DNA of 34,515 bases from Bodo saltans (GCA_001460835.1 CYKH01001680.1:31453-65967); one strand, 5' to 3'. Numbered from the stretch's first letter, positions 10,001-18,001 are shown. The notes: generated from the sequence alone by a model not told the origin. Numbers and translations: made by a program.

Positions 10001-11697
10001 CAACCACCCAGGACATGCAACGTGACCTCAAGGAGATTTTAGATTGGTCGACCAATGACCACCGTGAGGGAGCGAACTTGGATGCAATGACACACAAGTT
10101 GAAAAAGGTGCACTTCTTGCGGCTTGCAAGCCTTGTGGATCACCTTGTCCGTGAGTGCCGTATTCACTTGGAATCCACCGAGCAACAAACGTCCAACGCA
10201 TTGGGAGCCGACAACGCTACAATGGACTCCCAATCTCAATTTGGCGGCATCACCAAGCAGCTGCATGACCGTACCTACCCATCTGATAATGATGGTCAGG
10301 GTGTAGGACAGGCACTCAAGATTGTGCATGAGGTCCTCTCCAAGTCCCTTGACAAGATCCGGCGAGAGATTGATCGCATTCAAGGAGCCGATGACGCCAA
10401 GGCAGAAACATCACTGGACGGCATCATCAAAGAGTACTGGGGGAATGCCGAAAACAGGTCGTGGAGTGGTTGGTACCAAAAGTGTGTTGTGATGCTCAGC
10501 TGGGAGGGTGAGGATCAATTCTTCCCAGGTCTTGTGAACTTAGTCGCACAGAAGATGTACATCAACGTGGAGTACTTCCTTCCGTGGATTATCCTTTGTG
10601 TTGACCAGTTCCACGTAGACAGCTTGTGGTTCTTATTCTTGATTGTCATCGCAATCGCTGCAGAGCTGCTCATTGGGCGTGCATTCCGCGAGCACCACGA
10701 GTACACGACGCTGGCACAAGGTGCGATTCTCTTGACGATCCCGTTTGCTGCGCTGTATTTCCACTACAGTGTCATGACCATCGGCCAGCTGTTCTGGAGC
10801 GTTGCGCTGTACGGAATCTGCACGTCGATCCTTGTACGGTGCTTCTTTGGCATCGTGAATGCTCGTGCCAAGCGGCTTCGGTTCGGTTGGTTCGGCAACC
10901 CATACAAGCGATCGTTTGAAGCATACGAAGCAAAGACAGACCAAGAAAAGGAGCGCATTCAAGTTTCCGTGAAGAACCGCACCCAAGAGATGGAAGCGAC
11001 AAACGCTAACGAGGAGAATAGGTTCCTGTTATTCAAGGACCGTGTACGTTTCCTCAGCTACTCTACGCTGTTCCGTACCTACATCCCAATCATCACAGCT
11101 GCGTTCTTAACGGTAGGTAACGCCATTACGGTCATTCTTGGCGAGTGGATTACGACGCTGAACTTTAACGGTCGCGTCAACGAGGCGTGGAAGAAGGCAT
11201 ACCTCCGACCATCCATCTCCATTGTGGTGGAGTCCGACAAGGGCACCGGCGGTGGTGGTGGCGGCGGCGGTGGCGGTGGTTCAGGCGACATGGCAGCATC
11301 GTTGCGGGCGCCTCTCACGCGTGCTGCTCAGCAGCAAGAGAGCGATGTCCAAAGCGCCAATGCGGCAGTCCACGGCACCATCTCCTCATCCCTTGCCCCA
11401 TCGTCCACAAAGCGTGCCCTGAGATCCAACCGTAACTTTGTGTCCGCGAAGGCCCTTGGAATGCCTGGCGCTATCCCAGTTGGAGGTGGTGGTCCAGGAA
11501 GCAGCAGGACGCTCATGAGCGTTGGAAGTTTCCACTCGCACTTCGACGACGAAGCCGGGGAGCGTTTGCTTGCTGCCCCAGAAGGCGACCGTGGGGGAGA
11601 CTCCCGCCATGGATCGTCGTTGTCGTCGGTTCAACCACGCCACGCGATGCACTTCCTCAACAAATACACAGCAAAAGAATTTGACCGAAAGAAGTAG
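4024..11697 (+). CDS. Fusion of a GH72/GH5-like glycosidase to 1,3-beta-glucan synthase (GT48, FKS/callose synthase type)
   Basis: This 2557-residue membrane protein should make 1,3-beta-glucan from UDP-glucose at the plasma membrane. The ATG at 4024 is preferred because it opens a signal peptide (MQVLLFGLLFVSFVQA). Residues about 40-470 form a clan GH-A glycosidase-like domain with candidate acid/base Glu199 (IGNELN) and nucleophile Glu298 (VMTEFGVD), most like GH72 glucanosyltransferases. A membrane segment (about 503-525) and a basic stop-transfer follow. An FKS1-dom1-like region lies around 600-800 and further membrane helices around 860-1250. The GT48 catalytic region (about 1340-2000) carries VIPAYNET, RAHYGHPDF (His1709-Asp1714), RNRGGQSKA and NEDIFAGYE. 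More helices follow, then a disordered tail with eleven glycines in a row (11248-11280). The synthase call is very secure; the exact GH family is not. Confidence 0.93.
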   Translation: MQVLLFGLLFVSFVQAAYRPGWSPPSCLSESFRPSNVSIEVDTTFPGFIGPDESTYYSSGVAVTRFHVMNKTSGKMEPFFPRGVGYSPIFPSKLTFSQPFDLFTSENEYIWKRDLARIRAMGANTIRVWSWDSFRDHSAFLDECYEQGLYIMVPFFFDAADYPIISDAGTRQQVLMDFKAFVMSVMSHPAVLAFLIGNELNTYYGSQRDELFSLVNQMVRIRNEVDPAQHPMSLPLADVAFVESYSNPYYQWSAMEFWSLQTYREPQYLHLPVQDYYYSFVQNMSVLGLPFKPLVMTEFGVDSLPPVTTNGVWPLNGSYPARPEQNQSKQATMLCQMFTAFRNNVAFDLTKLFPNDPESQYSTLGMSPAGVIGGAIIMEWNDEWWKGTFSDVRAPMCPNQRPELHTWCAHDVGDPNNPYYLHEEWLGLTEQIYDPDQRDFCLCPRMSYASMTKAFFCNGNESCIAQGLGPVSDGFTCYAPNTPFTACEEQWCAERRNVFLNGYISMMVPGFVLFFALLGWAYYLRRKKERDAESRNEERRMSKSSLHEGEVDGTYQAEENINGQRAKKLRDAIAVAFLQFSDVGTVDVFKAQNPQHTFCPYFKPSQERLFLLIWDKYVGGQADFDQRLLIAVRIVYEQFMEAYYLWLNRRVYIPNETTLLTREEMLSHMALYSIVQSWAGTINHSPEKICEVFEFAKDYFERCIPPHQGVFRIEQLQDFHHGLVEIFRTYYLKVDQGEFNFEDVNTDAMLFREKRMTDSGKTNISAFWSKVGTPNTGIEPYDAPRQLDPVSAANLTEKSCVELDLLPKPEINADLKENLHPFLEYHKQRNPEATLLSDTARIFFEHHKAAVGRTWMDKIEAFPQRGGPLTIVFNYGYVIRYLLWQNLWATYLQPIAISQPICLSTYVEYLALGDSAWMFINSLLHYRIVGRFTKRIIFEGVFYGCCLGGVAVSLIAIKNDVDAGTSSLSNALGMGFSIPTFYMLLAIIMTMVEEVSLLIRPTVPTYPIQGRFKDNGTVVRTRVGFYVSLLIIGLPLGFAWLPGVTSQGSIMTMMNAKIVVSFFPSLMTFLWWIAFVAASTLIPWQVARRVASTSVDLHRKERSRRVGKHEADYLVLNYVYWGLFIGLNWCLAFYVLVPAINNINFGICTCDENIPNLNEAQSNVCEASFAVTCYVAVIFTWLSAELISFVALYTVFEVLMLLFGLFRGKTNRVGNIKTWQDVEKNFEGVLDRCMRRVSSSLLFPEKAASCWNAFTQALYDDCLLNEKELARLSFKIDTSKPPEAGTKLPIPDFSQKPRSAEAIRRIVYHLWSLESSLAHDEVGGKLIHTPLRKAHRVATMPTWTTVIPAYNETIIFEEDQLVRSRTEGSPHLRITEMEYLVHMYHDEWDNFAERIKKTDDSWVVNADNYSMDLLYSFLGHPGHAKLSEDVRFEARWWATMRGQTLARTIKGIVNWRSALIHLIKLEEEGISDAEAERVLLRKCQIVVSHQTYNPKNDVTKSHVCPHEEAMEMCFRRLKFFDLVYNDDKNFQSVCKRVKHDVLINEATVDIKYTKTIQISTTDAKTKKVRTTERKLFNYFDKDSFELQTVQRVGQLKIGEGKAENQMHALQFVNGMVLQAIDMNQYATLENGFKLPYILTDYFNTPNRAGGADETWDGEMYIPQYRILGYPEWAYTRSLSLVGELMGAAEWCFVTITHRVLDWPLRIRAHYGHPDFFDCFWVRNRGGQSKASQLVNTNEDIFAGYEMIGRGDRGAFIEFLEAQKGRETSFAGAFTFEAKLAQGGAQQTRSYDIYRLNRGLDFFTRNNLFYSSLAFYITNLLMAISINYYILAIALYAISGVTYHKLGLLDAVIAIPWLLQIGYALALPYLMELIIQRGFWAAIGQFVRTLPPAIIFFIFHLRTKAYFFTQGLLIGKGGYAGTGRGFGLDRAGFVSMYKSYAESHYHEGLLIGLALIVYAVYGSDPVGAYLLRCWNIILIVISWMWAPIVFNPAPTTQDMQRDLKEILDWSTNDHREGANLDAMTHKLKKVHFLRLASLVDHLVRECRIHLESTEQQTSNALGADNATMDSQSQFGGITKQLHDRTYPSDNDGQGVGQALKIVHEVLSKSLDKIRREIDRIQGADDAKAETSLDGIIKEYWGNAENRSWSGWYQKCVVMLSWEGEDQFFPGLVNLVAQKMYINVEYFLPWIILCVDQFHVDSLWFLFLIVIAIAAELLIGRAFREHHEYTTLAQGAILLTIPFAALYFHYSVMTIGQLFWSVALYGICTSILVRCFFGIVNARAKRLRFGWFGNPYKRSFEAYEAKTDQEKERIQVSVKNRTQEMEATNANEENRFLLFKDRVRFLSYSTLFRTYIPIITAAFLTVGNAITVILGEWITTLNFNGRVNEAWKKAYLRPSISIVVESDKGTGGGGGGGGGGGSGDMAASLRAPLTRAAQQQESDVQSANAAVHGTISSSLAPSSTKRALRSNRNFVSAKALGMPGAIPVGGGGPGSSRTLMSVGSFHSHFDDEAGERLLAAPEGDRGGDSRHGSSLSSVQPRHAMHFLNKYTAKEFDRKK

Positions 11698-11999
11698 CTG
11701 AGAGACAAGAAAGAAGAACAACAATCACTACACAAACATGGCACTTTAAGAGAAACAACGTCGCAGCACCGCAATTCTTTGCTTCACACTCCCCCCTCCG
11801 TTGCCCCCTCTCTCTCGTCCCCACAGCCGGGACTGTTGCAGGTTATCGAACTAGTAGCGTAAATCGTAAGAGCGTGTGTGTTCGAGTTCTAAAATGACGC
11901 GGCAAGCAATTCAATTTATTGTTTTTTTTCTCTGCTGATTGTAGAAATCTGTCCGTAATTTTCCTTTGTCTCTTTCCCACTCTGCAACGGAAGGAATAG
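11698..11999 (+). promoter_or_regulatory. Intergenic region with two polypyrimidine/AG sites
   Basis: There is no coding potential. A C/T-rich stretch (about 11784-11823) ends in CACAG (AG at 11825-11826). A second T-rich tract ends in TTGTAG (AG at 11943-11944), and a third pyrimidine stretch reaches within 20 bases of the next ATG. These are candidate spliced-leader acceptors for the methyltransferase gene; the upstream part is probably the 3' UTR of the glucan synthase. Confidence 0.5.
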
Positions 12000-13976
12000 A
12001 TGAAGCAATTCTATCGCACCAACGTGGTGCAGCGTCAGAGGGTCAGGCTCGCCGCCACGGCGGTGGTGCTATTCCTCGTTGGCATGCTAATTGGATACAT
12101 CAGTGCAAACGGCTTGAGCGGTGGCTCTTCATCCGTTGAAATTCGTAGTGAGAGAGAAGTGCGGCCTTCGGGCCGCCGACTTGCAAAGCCGATTGAAGAC
12201 TTTGTGGTGGCGCAGCCAGTTCTGGGACATGATGAGGTGGTGGGGATGAAGCGGCCTGGCGATGAGGACGCGCACCTGCAAGCGAAGCAGCAACGTAACT
12301 CTCAGCGAGAAAACGTTGTAGGCGTTGATGAACCTCAAGCAGGCAAACCTGTGGATGAAGCAGCACCTGGAAGAGGGCTGAAATGCCCCCAAGAGTCAGA
12401 TTTCAACGAGCTCCAGATTCCTCTGAAGCACCTCCCTCGAGGCAAAAAGACCAGTGTCGCAGAAAAATACAACCGACGTGCTCACAACTGTGCGAGCAAC
12501 GGCATTTGGAACCGCGTGACCATCGATGATCACCACCGTATTCTCCACGACATCGTCAAGATCGGGAAGATCCAGAAGAACTCATTTGTGTTGGACTGGG
12601 GAAGTGGGTGCGGTCACTCGTTGCAGTTTTTGTTTGATGAGTATGACGTGACAGGCGTGGGAATTGATGTGAGCAACCTGACAATTGCGTATGCACGGAC
12701 CAACACCACCAAAGCGGATTTGCACTGCGTAGCAGATGGTACGAAGTTAGAGTGGATCCCTTCAAATTTCTTTGACCACGCGTTGAGTTTCGGTTCCATT
12801 TACCACGTGTACAACAGGACGATGTTTTGTCATGTGATTCGCCAACTAGTGCGAATTGTGAAACCAGGAGGCACCGTGTACAACGGTTGGACTGAGAATG
12901 GGGAGTACAAGCGAGTGCATGTTCCCATGTGCCTTGCTGACCTTGACGTGGACATTGAGATTGTTGAGGAGAAAAAAGGATTCGCAGATGTGGCGATCTT
13001 TCCTCTGAAAGCGCAACAGACGACGCCCAATACCTATTCTCTTGTTGTGACGAAGAAGAAGCCCACCAGCAATTTTGAGGCATTCCTGTTGGATAACATT
13101 CCTATTACATGCGGTGTCCACGTGTGTACGCCCCGCCAACCGACAGGAAAGCAAGACGACGACGTACAACAACAACAAGTAGAAGTGCAAGAAAAGCAAG
13201 TCGATGTCCACGCAGTTGCTGCCCGCTCGAAAGTGAAGGCTCAATCTGCCGATGAAGAGGGAGACAAGGAGGGATGGCCGTCATGCCCTAATTACGATGC
13301 TAACATAGAGCGCCTTCAAATTCCACTTGAGCACCTCCCACGCAAGAAAAAGACTAGCGTCGCTCAAAAGTACGACCGCCGTGCTCACAACTGTGCGTCC
13401 CACGGGATTTGGCACCGCGTGACGATTGCTGACCACGAAGCGATCCTCAAGCGTGTGGGAGAGCTGCTAGAGGTGAAGAAGGATGAGGTGCTGTTGGATT
13501 GGGGGAGCGGCTGTGGTCACCAACTGGAGTTTATGACGAGAATGTTTGGAGCAAAGGGCCTTGGCGTTGACGTGAGCAACCTGACGATTGCGTACGCTGT
13601 AGAAAACACCACCAAAGTCAACCGTCACTGCGTTGCGGACGGAAGCCGACTGGAGTGGATCCCGTCCAACTTCTTCGACCACGCCTACAGCTTCGGGTCT
13701 ATCTATCATGTCTACAACAAGTCAGTGTTCTGCAGCGTACTCCAGCAGATGGTTCGTGTCGTGAAGCCTGGTGGTAAGATTTACAATGGCTGGACTGAGA
13801 ACAAGGAGTTCCATCGTAACGACTTAGTCAAGTGCATCAACACGGATACCAACGGTCACCACGAGATTCGTGTGCTTGAAGAGGGAGAGGTGTTTCATCA
13901 TGTGGCAAACTTTCCCCTTAAGCAATACCGACAAACTCCCAACACGTACTCGCTGGTTGTTGTCAAAGCGGAATAA
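12000..13976 (+). CDS. Type II membrane protein with two tandem SAM-dependent methyltransferase domains
   Basis: This 658-residue protein has a short basic N-terminus, one membrane helix (about 18-38) and then two homologous class I methyltransferase domains, residues about 127-355 and 426-658. Each has an intact SAM-binding motif I (LDWGSGCGH at 198-206 and 499-507), followed by GVGIDVSNLTIAYA or GLGVDVSNLTIAYA and a shared EWIPSNFFDHA..SFGSIYHVYN block. The copies are roughly two-thirds identical over their length. The linker (about 360-425) is Gln/Glu/Asp rich and probably disordered. A type II signal anchor places the catalytic domains in the Golgi/ER lumen or outside the cell. The substrate cannot be read from the sequence; a glycan or secreted protein would fit. 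I do not recognise a named family beyond the methyltransferase fold. Confidence 0.88.
   Translation: MKQFYRTNVVQRQRVRLAATAVVLFLVGMLIGYISANGLSGGSSSVEIRSEREVRPSGRRLAKPIEDFVVAQPVLGHDEVVGMKRPGDEDAHLQAKQQRNSQRENVVGVDEPQAGKPVDEAAPGRGLKCPQESDFNELQIPLKHLPRGKKTSVAEKYNRRAHNCASNGIWNRVTIDDHHRILHDIVKIGKIQKNSFVLDWGSGCGHSLQFLFDEYDVTGVGIDVSNLTIAYARTNTTKADLHCVADGTKLEWIPSNFFDHALSFGSIYHVYNRTMFCHVIRQLVRIVKPGGTVYNGWTENGEYKRVHVPMCLADLDVDIEIVEEKKGFADVAIFPLKAQQTTPNTYSLVVTKKKPTSNFEAFLLDNIPITCGVHVCTPRQPTGKQDDDVQQQQVEVQEKQVDVHAVAARSKVKAQSADEEGDKEGWPSCPNYDANIERLQIPLEHLPRKKKTSVAQKYDRRAHNCASHGIWHRVTIADHEAILKRVGELLEVKKDEVLLDWGSGCGHQLEFMTRMFGAKGLGVDVSNLTIAYAVENTTKVNRHCVADGSRLEWIPSNFFDHAYSFGSIYHVYNKSVFCSVLQQMVRVVKPGGKIYNGWTENKEFHRNDLVKCINTDTNGHHEIRVLEEGEVFHHVANFPLKQYRQTPNTYSLVVVKAE
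12378..13976 (+). repeat. Internal gene duplication: two methyltransferase copies
   Basis: Copy A (about 12378-13064) and copy B (about 13275-13973) are similar at DNA level as well as protein level, for example over the VSNLTIAYA segment. This indicates a duplication that is not ancient, or one kept uniform by gene conversion. Both copies keep motif I. Confidence 0.85.
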
Positions 13977-14100
13977 AGCCAGAGAGAGTTGAGTGCGGAA
14001 TAGTATCATACCGTCAGCATCTGTTGAGTCATGCATTTTTGAGCTCGTGCTTTGTTTTTCCCTTTCCACTGGAAGAGATACACTCGCAAATGTTCCACAA

Positions 14101-14149
14101 TTTTTGTCCCTCTTAGCTGCTCTTGTTTCTTCTTGTCTAATCTGTGCAG
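14101..14149 (+). promoter_or_regulatory. Candidate trans-splice acceptor before the CotH-like gene
   Basis: Pyrimidine-rich sequence including CTTGTTTCTTCTTGTC ends in TGTGCAG (AG at 14148-14149), twenty bases before the ATG at 14169. There is also a preceding TCTTAG. This is the textbook shape of a trans-splice site. Confidence 0.5.
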
Positions 14150-14168
14150 TCAGTTAATCTAACAGAAC

Positions 14169-17100
14169 ATGGCGTCGGACACGAAGTTTAAGGTGCTAGG
14201 ACAGCGACAGATGCAGCGAAGCTTGATTGTAACGCTTTTATTTCTTGCTGGCGTCCTTTACGTTGTTCTCCATCCTCGTAACTCGATGAAGTCGGACAAT
14301 GCAAGAGACGAGAACGACGACGTCAACAACCCAATCCTGTCGACAACAGGAAAGACTCACGAACCACAACCTGTCGAGGTGAAAGAGCACCTGACACGAG
14401 AGACAGATGGTCGTACGCACACAGTAGTGACGTTCTTAATGAGCAACACGATGGCGACGGCATGGAAGAAAAGCTCAGAGCGGCTCACGTTCCCAACCAT
14501 GATGTCAGTAGATGTGCCTGGGGCGGTGCTGCAGGAACAGTCTGCCAAATCCCCAGCGAAAGCAACGTTGTACGGAAAAAGCAGTTTGAAAATTAAGTAC
14601 ACCAAGCGTAGGTCACTGCATGTGCAATTTGAGCGACCTTTCCGCTTAGATGCCGACTCACCGCTTATCAAGAATGTTGTCCTGCTCTCGCTGTGGGAAG
14701 ACAAGTATCGGCTGGCGTACAGGTCCTCCGTGGAGCTGCTGCGTCAATTGGGTATTTTCCACTCCCAAGCTCGACTGGTAGAACTCCGGTGTGAGGCCCT
14801 CCCCTCCTCAGTTCCCAGCAGCGATGGCAATGACTGTGAGGGAGGCGCATCACTTGGAACATACCTCTTGCTCGAGTACCCGTCTGACGCCATCTCTCGT
14901 GTGGCTCACGTTGAGGCCAGTTCGCCAACGCAGCGCATCTGTGAAAATGCTGCATCGTTCACGCTGCGAAAGGAAGCCATGGGCGTCATTGTGAAAGAAA
15001 ACTCCGGCGATGTCAGCGCCATCCCACTTGAGGTGGGTACTAGGAATTGGTTCTACTTTGAGCGACCAAAGAAGTACGACATCCTCCATGTGCCCAGCTA
15101 CAAACGCAACAGTTCTTTTTCTGCAAGTTACCAACAGCTGGAGAAGGATCCCATGGGGTGGTCTATCGAGCAACGAGGCGCGTCTTCGCGTGTCCAACAA
15201 AGTTTCGACTTGGACGCGTACCTTACGTGGATCGCGATCAACTCTGTGCTGATGAATGGCGACTACGATGACGAAGTGTTCTTCTACCTGACAGGAGGCG
15301 ATGGCAAGGCACACACCGGCTTCTTGTCGGTGATGGCGTGGGACTACGACACTGTGTTCGCAAAGTGCCATAGGAAAGAAGCAGTGCCATCGCGTACCAT
15401 GTACTGCGCAGAGACTCCCATTGAGCAGCGCATCTCTGAGGACCCGCGGCTACAGCAACGTTATCGAGATGTGCTAAGCTGCGTTCTGCAGCGTGTTGCT
15501 ACGCCAGAACAGTGGGGCACCATTGTGCAGAACTCACTTAAAGAGTTAGAAGCGATTATGCAATCCTCAGAAGCTTCGGCCAAAGCAACGTTTGATGACT
15601 CGAGGCATCCACCAGACCCACGTGAAGGCGCAGCCATGTTGGCAATGCGCCTCAAAGAACGGGTTGGAGAATTGTTAGCAACGCTACCTGCATCCGAAGG
15701 CGTGAAGCCACGGGGAGCCGAGAGTCATCAAGGCCAGCAGGAAGATGACCGCGTGGTGGGCGTCAGCAATGGAGCTTCGAAGCAGTGTGAGTTGAGCACT
15801 GTAAAGCGCAAGTATGCTTCTCAGCTGAAGAAAAGCGTTCCTGGTGAGCACAAAGCGGGTCGAGGAGTTGTCGACATCTCTGGCCTCCCAAGAGGCACCA
15901 CCGTCACGATCACATATCCCATCGCCCAAGGGACTGGATCGGCTCACGTCGAGACAGTTCGTGGACCAGCGCTCTCACTAAACGAAGCAGGTCTTTACTG
16001 CGCGAATATTTCCATTCCATGTGGCACCACAACGTCCACCTGGTTGCAGCCCTTTGTGCTTCGTAGTAAAGAGCGTGGTAGTGCTGAGTTTGCGCTCGCA
16101 CACTTCACCAAGCCCCGCCCAATGCAACTAGTGGCATCTCTCTCTACGAGCGGTGTCAAGGACATGACGCTCGTGGCTGCAGTACCGCAACGATGGTTGT
16201 TGGATCAATGGTTTCCGGTGGTCCTACGCACGACGTCGGCAGATGGAAGTCGATGGGTCCGCAGGAACGTCCCGATGCAGTTGGTTGAGGGAGGGGGCGA
16301 GGGGGAGACACTCCTTGTGCGTGGCTTTAGTGCTGTCCGAATTTCTGGAAGCAACGCACTCTCTGACGACACAGATGGCCCGGTGCTGATAACGACTTCC
16401 AGTGATGCGCAACTTCACGTTCGTGTTGGGGGTGCTAGTGGCCCGTCAGCAACCATTTCCCGCCCCACTCCCGTGGACCTCTCAGGTGTAGAGCCCATTC
16501 CTTCGTTCGAAGGCATTGAGCGCCTCATGGGCGACCAATGCATCGTGATGCTAGAAGACGTGACCACGATCGAGCGTGGCCAATCTGTGACCATTGGTGC
16601 GGGCTGCGTTGTTGTCCTAAAAGTTGGTGCAACTCTTAATGTCTTTGGGAAGTTAAGCATTGAGGGCACCGCATCGCAACCCGTCACTATCACGAGCAGT
16701 GCTGGTGGGGATGAAAATCCCTGGGTGAGCATCGTCGTAAGTGGCACGGGGGCGAGCCTCCATGTGGCCCACGCGTTCGTAACGGGCTCCGGGGTCAAAG
16801 GGCGACTTACTCCCAACACAGGAAAACACCACAAACATTCCGCGACTATCACTGTCATTGATCACGCCACTGCTTTCGTGGATTACACGTACTTCATTGG
16901 TCTGTATGGCCCAGCGATTGCGTCAGGCACCCGCGGTAGTGTTCGAGTGTCCCATAGTGTCGTGCAATGGGCAGAGCTTGGCATTGAATGCGTTGACTGC
17001 GACTTCCAAACGAAAGAGTCTACGTGGAGCCATTTCCCGTCGTGGAGCGCCTCATACGAGGACGATGACAACGATGGAATGTACTTATCGGGTGGAGTCC

Positions 17101-17714
17101 ATCGCATAGAGGACAGCGTCGTTGCCCACACAAAAGATGACTGTGTTGACTCTGGGACGCCAGAGAAGAGCTCTGGAGACGGAGGGTCATTGTTGATATC
17201 GAACACTATTTTGGAGATGTGCCAGCACGAAGCCATCGCTCTGTCATCGTCGCCTAAGGGAAAACGGCACGTTCGTCTTTCTCGCTTATGGATAGAACAT
17301 GCGCAACAGGGTATTGAGAGTGGTTACACAGGACGTCAACACAATGCAGATTTGAACGAGATTTACATTGCGAGCACTACTGTGGCGCTGCGCTATGGTG
17401 ATAACTACTACAACCGACCGCAGCTTGGCGAGGTTACTGCGAAAGGATTGTTCCTGGAGAAGAACGTAGCCAACGTTGTGAACTATGTCCGTGCAACTGG
17501 AGGTCCGCAAACGACATCGGGAGCGCTGTCACTGGACGCGCAGTCGTCAATCTTCGAAGAAGACGCCACCAGTCGAGCTATACGGCAAACGGCTGCCGCA
17601 TTTTCGTGCCCGGGAATCTTCATCCAGAGTGTTGAGCCAGTGGACGCCGGCAAAGCTGCAGTGAGGCGAAAGGCTCTGCTGGATGCCGCCGAACATGTCA
17701 CGTGGACTGAGTAG
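14169..17714 (+). CDS. Type II membrane CotH-kinase-like protein with C-terminal parallel beta-helix
   Basis: This 1181-residue protein has one N-terminal membrane helix (about 18-36), so the rest should face the secretory lumen or outside. Residues about 85-520 fit the CotH kinase family: GKSSLKIKYTKRRSLHVQF near 137-155, a WEDKYRLAYRSSVELLRQLG helix, GTYLLLEYPSDA, then FDLDAYLTWIAINSVLMNGD (Asp365) and the metal-binding MAWDYD (Asp392, Asp394). CotH proteins are atypical kinases that phosphorylate secreted proteins. Residues about 530-780 are unrecognised. Residues about 785-1110 read as a right-handed beta-helix with repeated V-x-I-x and G-turn strands (VTIGAGCVVVLKVGATLNVFG), often carbohydrate-related. 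It follows the luminal methyltransferase gene by 192 bases and shares its topology. The kinase-family call is good; the beta-helix role is inference. Confidence 0.8.
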   Translation: MASDTKFKVLGQRQMQRSLIVTLLFLAGVLYVVLHPRNSMKSDNARDENDDVNNPILSTTGKTHEPQPVEVKEHLTRETDGRTHTVVTFLMSNTMATAWKKSSERLTFPTMMSVDVPGAVLQEQSAKSPAKATLYGKSSLKIKYTKRRSLHVQFERPFRLDADSPLIKNVVLLSLWEDKYRLAYRSSVELLRQLGIFHSQARLVELRCEALPSSVPSSDGNDCEGGASLGTYLLLEYPSDAISRVAHVEASSPTQRICENAASFTLRKEAMGVIVKENSGDVSAIPLEVGTRNWFYFERPKKYDILHVPSYKRNSSFSASYQQLEKDPMGWSIEQRGASSRVQQSFDLDAYLTWIAINSVLMNGDYDDEVFFYLTGGDGKAHTGFLSVMAWDYDTVFAKCHRKEAVPSRTMYCAETPIEQRISEDPRLQQRYRDVLSCVLQRVATPEQWGTIVQNSLKELEAIMQSSEASAKATFDDSRHPPDPREGAAMLAMRLKERVGELLATLPASEGVKPRGAESHQGQQEDDRVVGVSNGASKQCELSTVKRKYASQLKKSVPGEHKAGRGVVDISGLPRGTTVTITYPIAQGTGSAHVETVRGPALSLNEAGLYCANISIPCGTTTSTWLQPFVLRSKERGSAEFALAHFTKPRPMQLVASLSTSGVKDMTLVAAVPQRWLLDQWFPVVLRTTSADGSRWVRRNVPMQLVEGGGEGETLLVRGFSAVRISGSNALSDDTDGPVLITTSSDAQLHVRVGGASGPSATISRPTPVDLSGVEPIPSFEGIERLMGDQCIVMLEDVTTIERGQSVTIGAGCVVVLKVGATLNVFGKLSIEGTASQPVTITSSAGGDENPWVSIVVSGTGASLHVAHAFVTGSGVKGRLTPNTGKHHKHSATITVIDHATAFVDYTYFIGLYGPAIASGTRGSVRVSHSVVQWAELGIECVDCDFQTKESTWSHFPSWSASYEDDDNDGMYLSGGVHRIEDSVVAHTKDDCVDSGTPEKSSGDGGSLLISNTILEMCQHEAIALSSSPKGKRHVRLSRLWIEHAQQGIESGYTGRQHNADLNEIYIASTTVALRYGDNYYNRPQLGEVTAKGLFLEKNVANVVNYVRATGGPQTTSGALSLDAQSSIFEEDATSRAIRQTAAAFSCPGIFIQSVEPVDAGKAAVRRKALLDAAEHVTWTE

Positions 17715-18001
17715 GATAGAGGTTTTCCGATTATTTTTTTTGTTTGCTCAACGAGTTTTCAGGAAGCTGAGTTTGGTTCTGCTTACCCCACTTTAATCTG
17801 TTCGTTGACTTGACTACTTTTTTTTGTCAAAGCCCCAAAAAGAAAGAAGCGAGCAGTCTCCTTCCAAAACGCCACGATCAGTAACTCGAACTGAGCCACA
17901 TCAGTACTAGTTACGTGTAGCTATCAAAACATTGTTTGATAGCAACATCCATTCGTATCTGCAGAAAAAAGAAAGAAAATAACCCATACCATTCAGACAG
18001 T
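17715..18001 (+). promoter_or_regulatory. Intergenic region with candidate splice acceptors
   Basis: Two T-runs (about 17734-17745 and 17818-17826) are each followed by AG (17754-17755 and 17831-17832). The second is the likelier acceptor for the kinase whose ATG lies at 18002. Nothing else was recognised. Confidence 0.4.
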
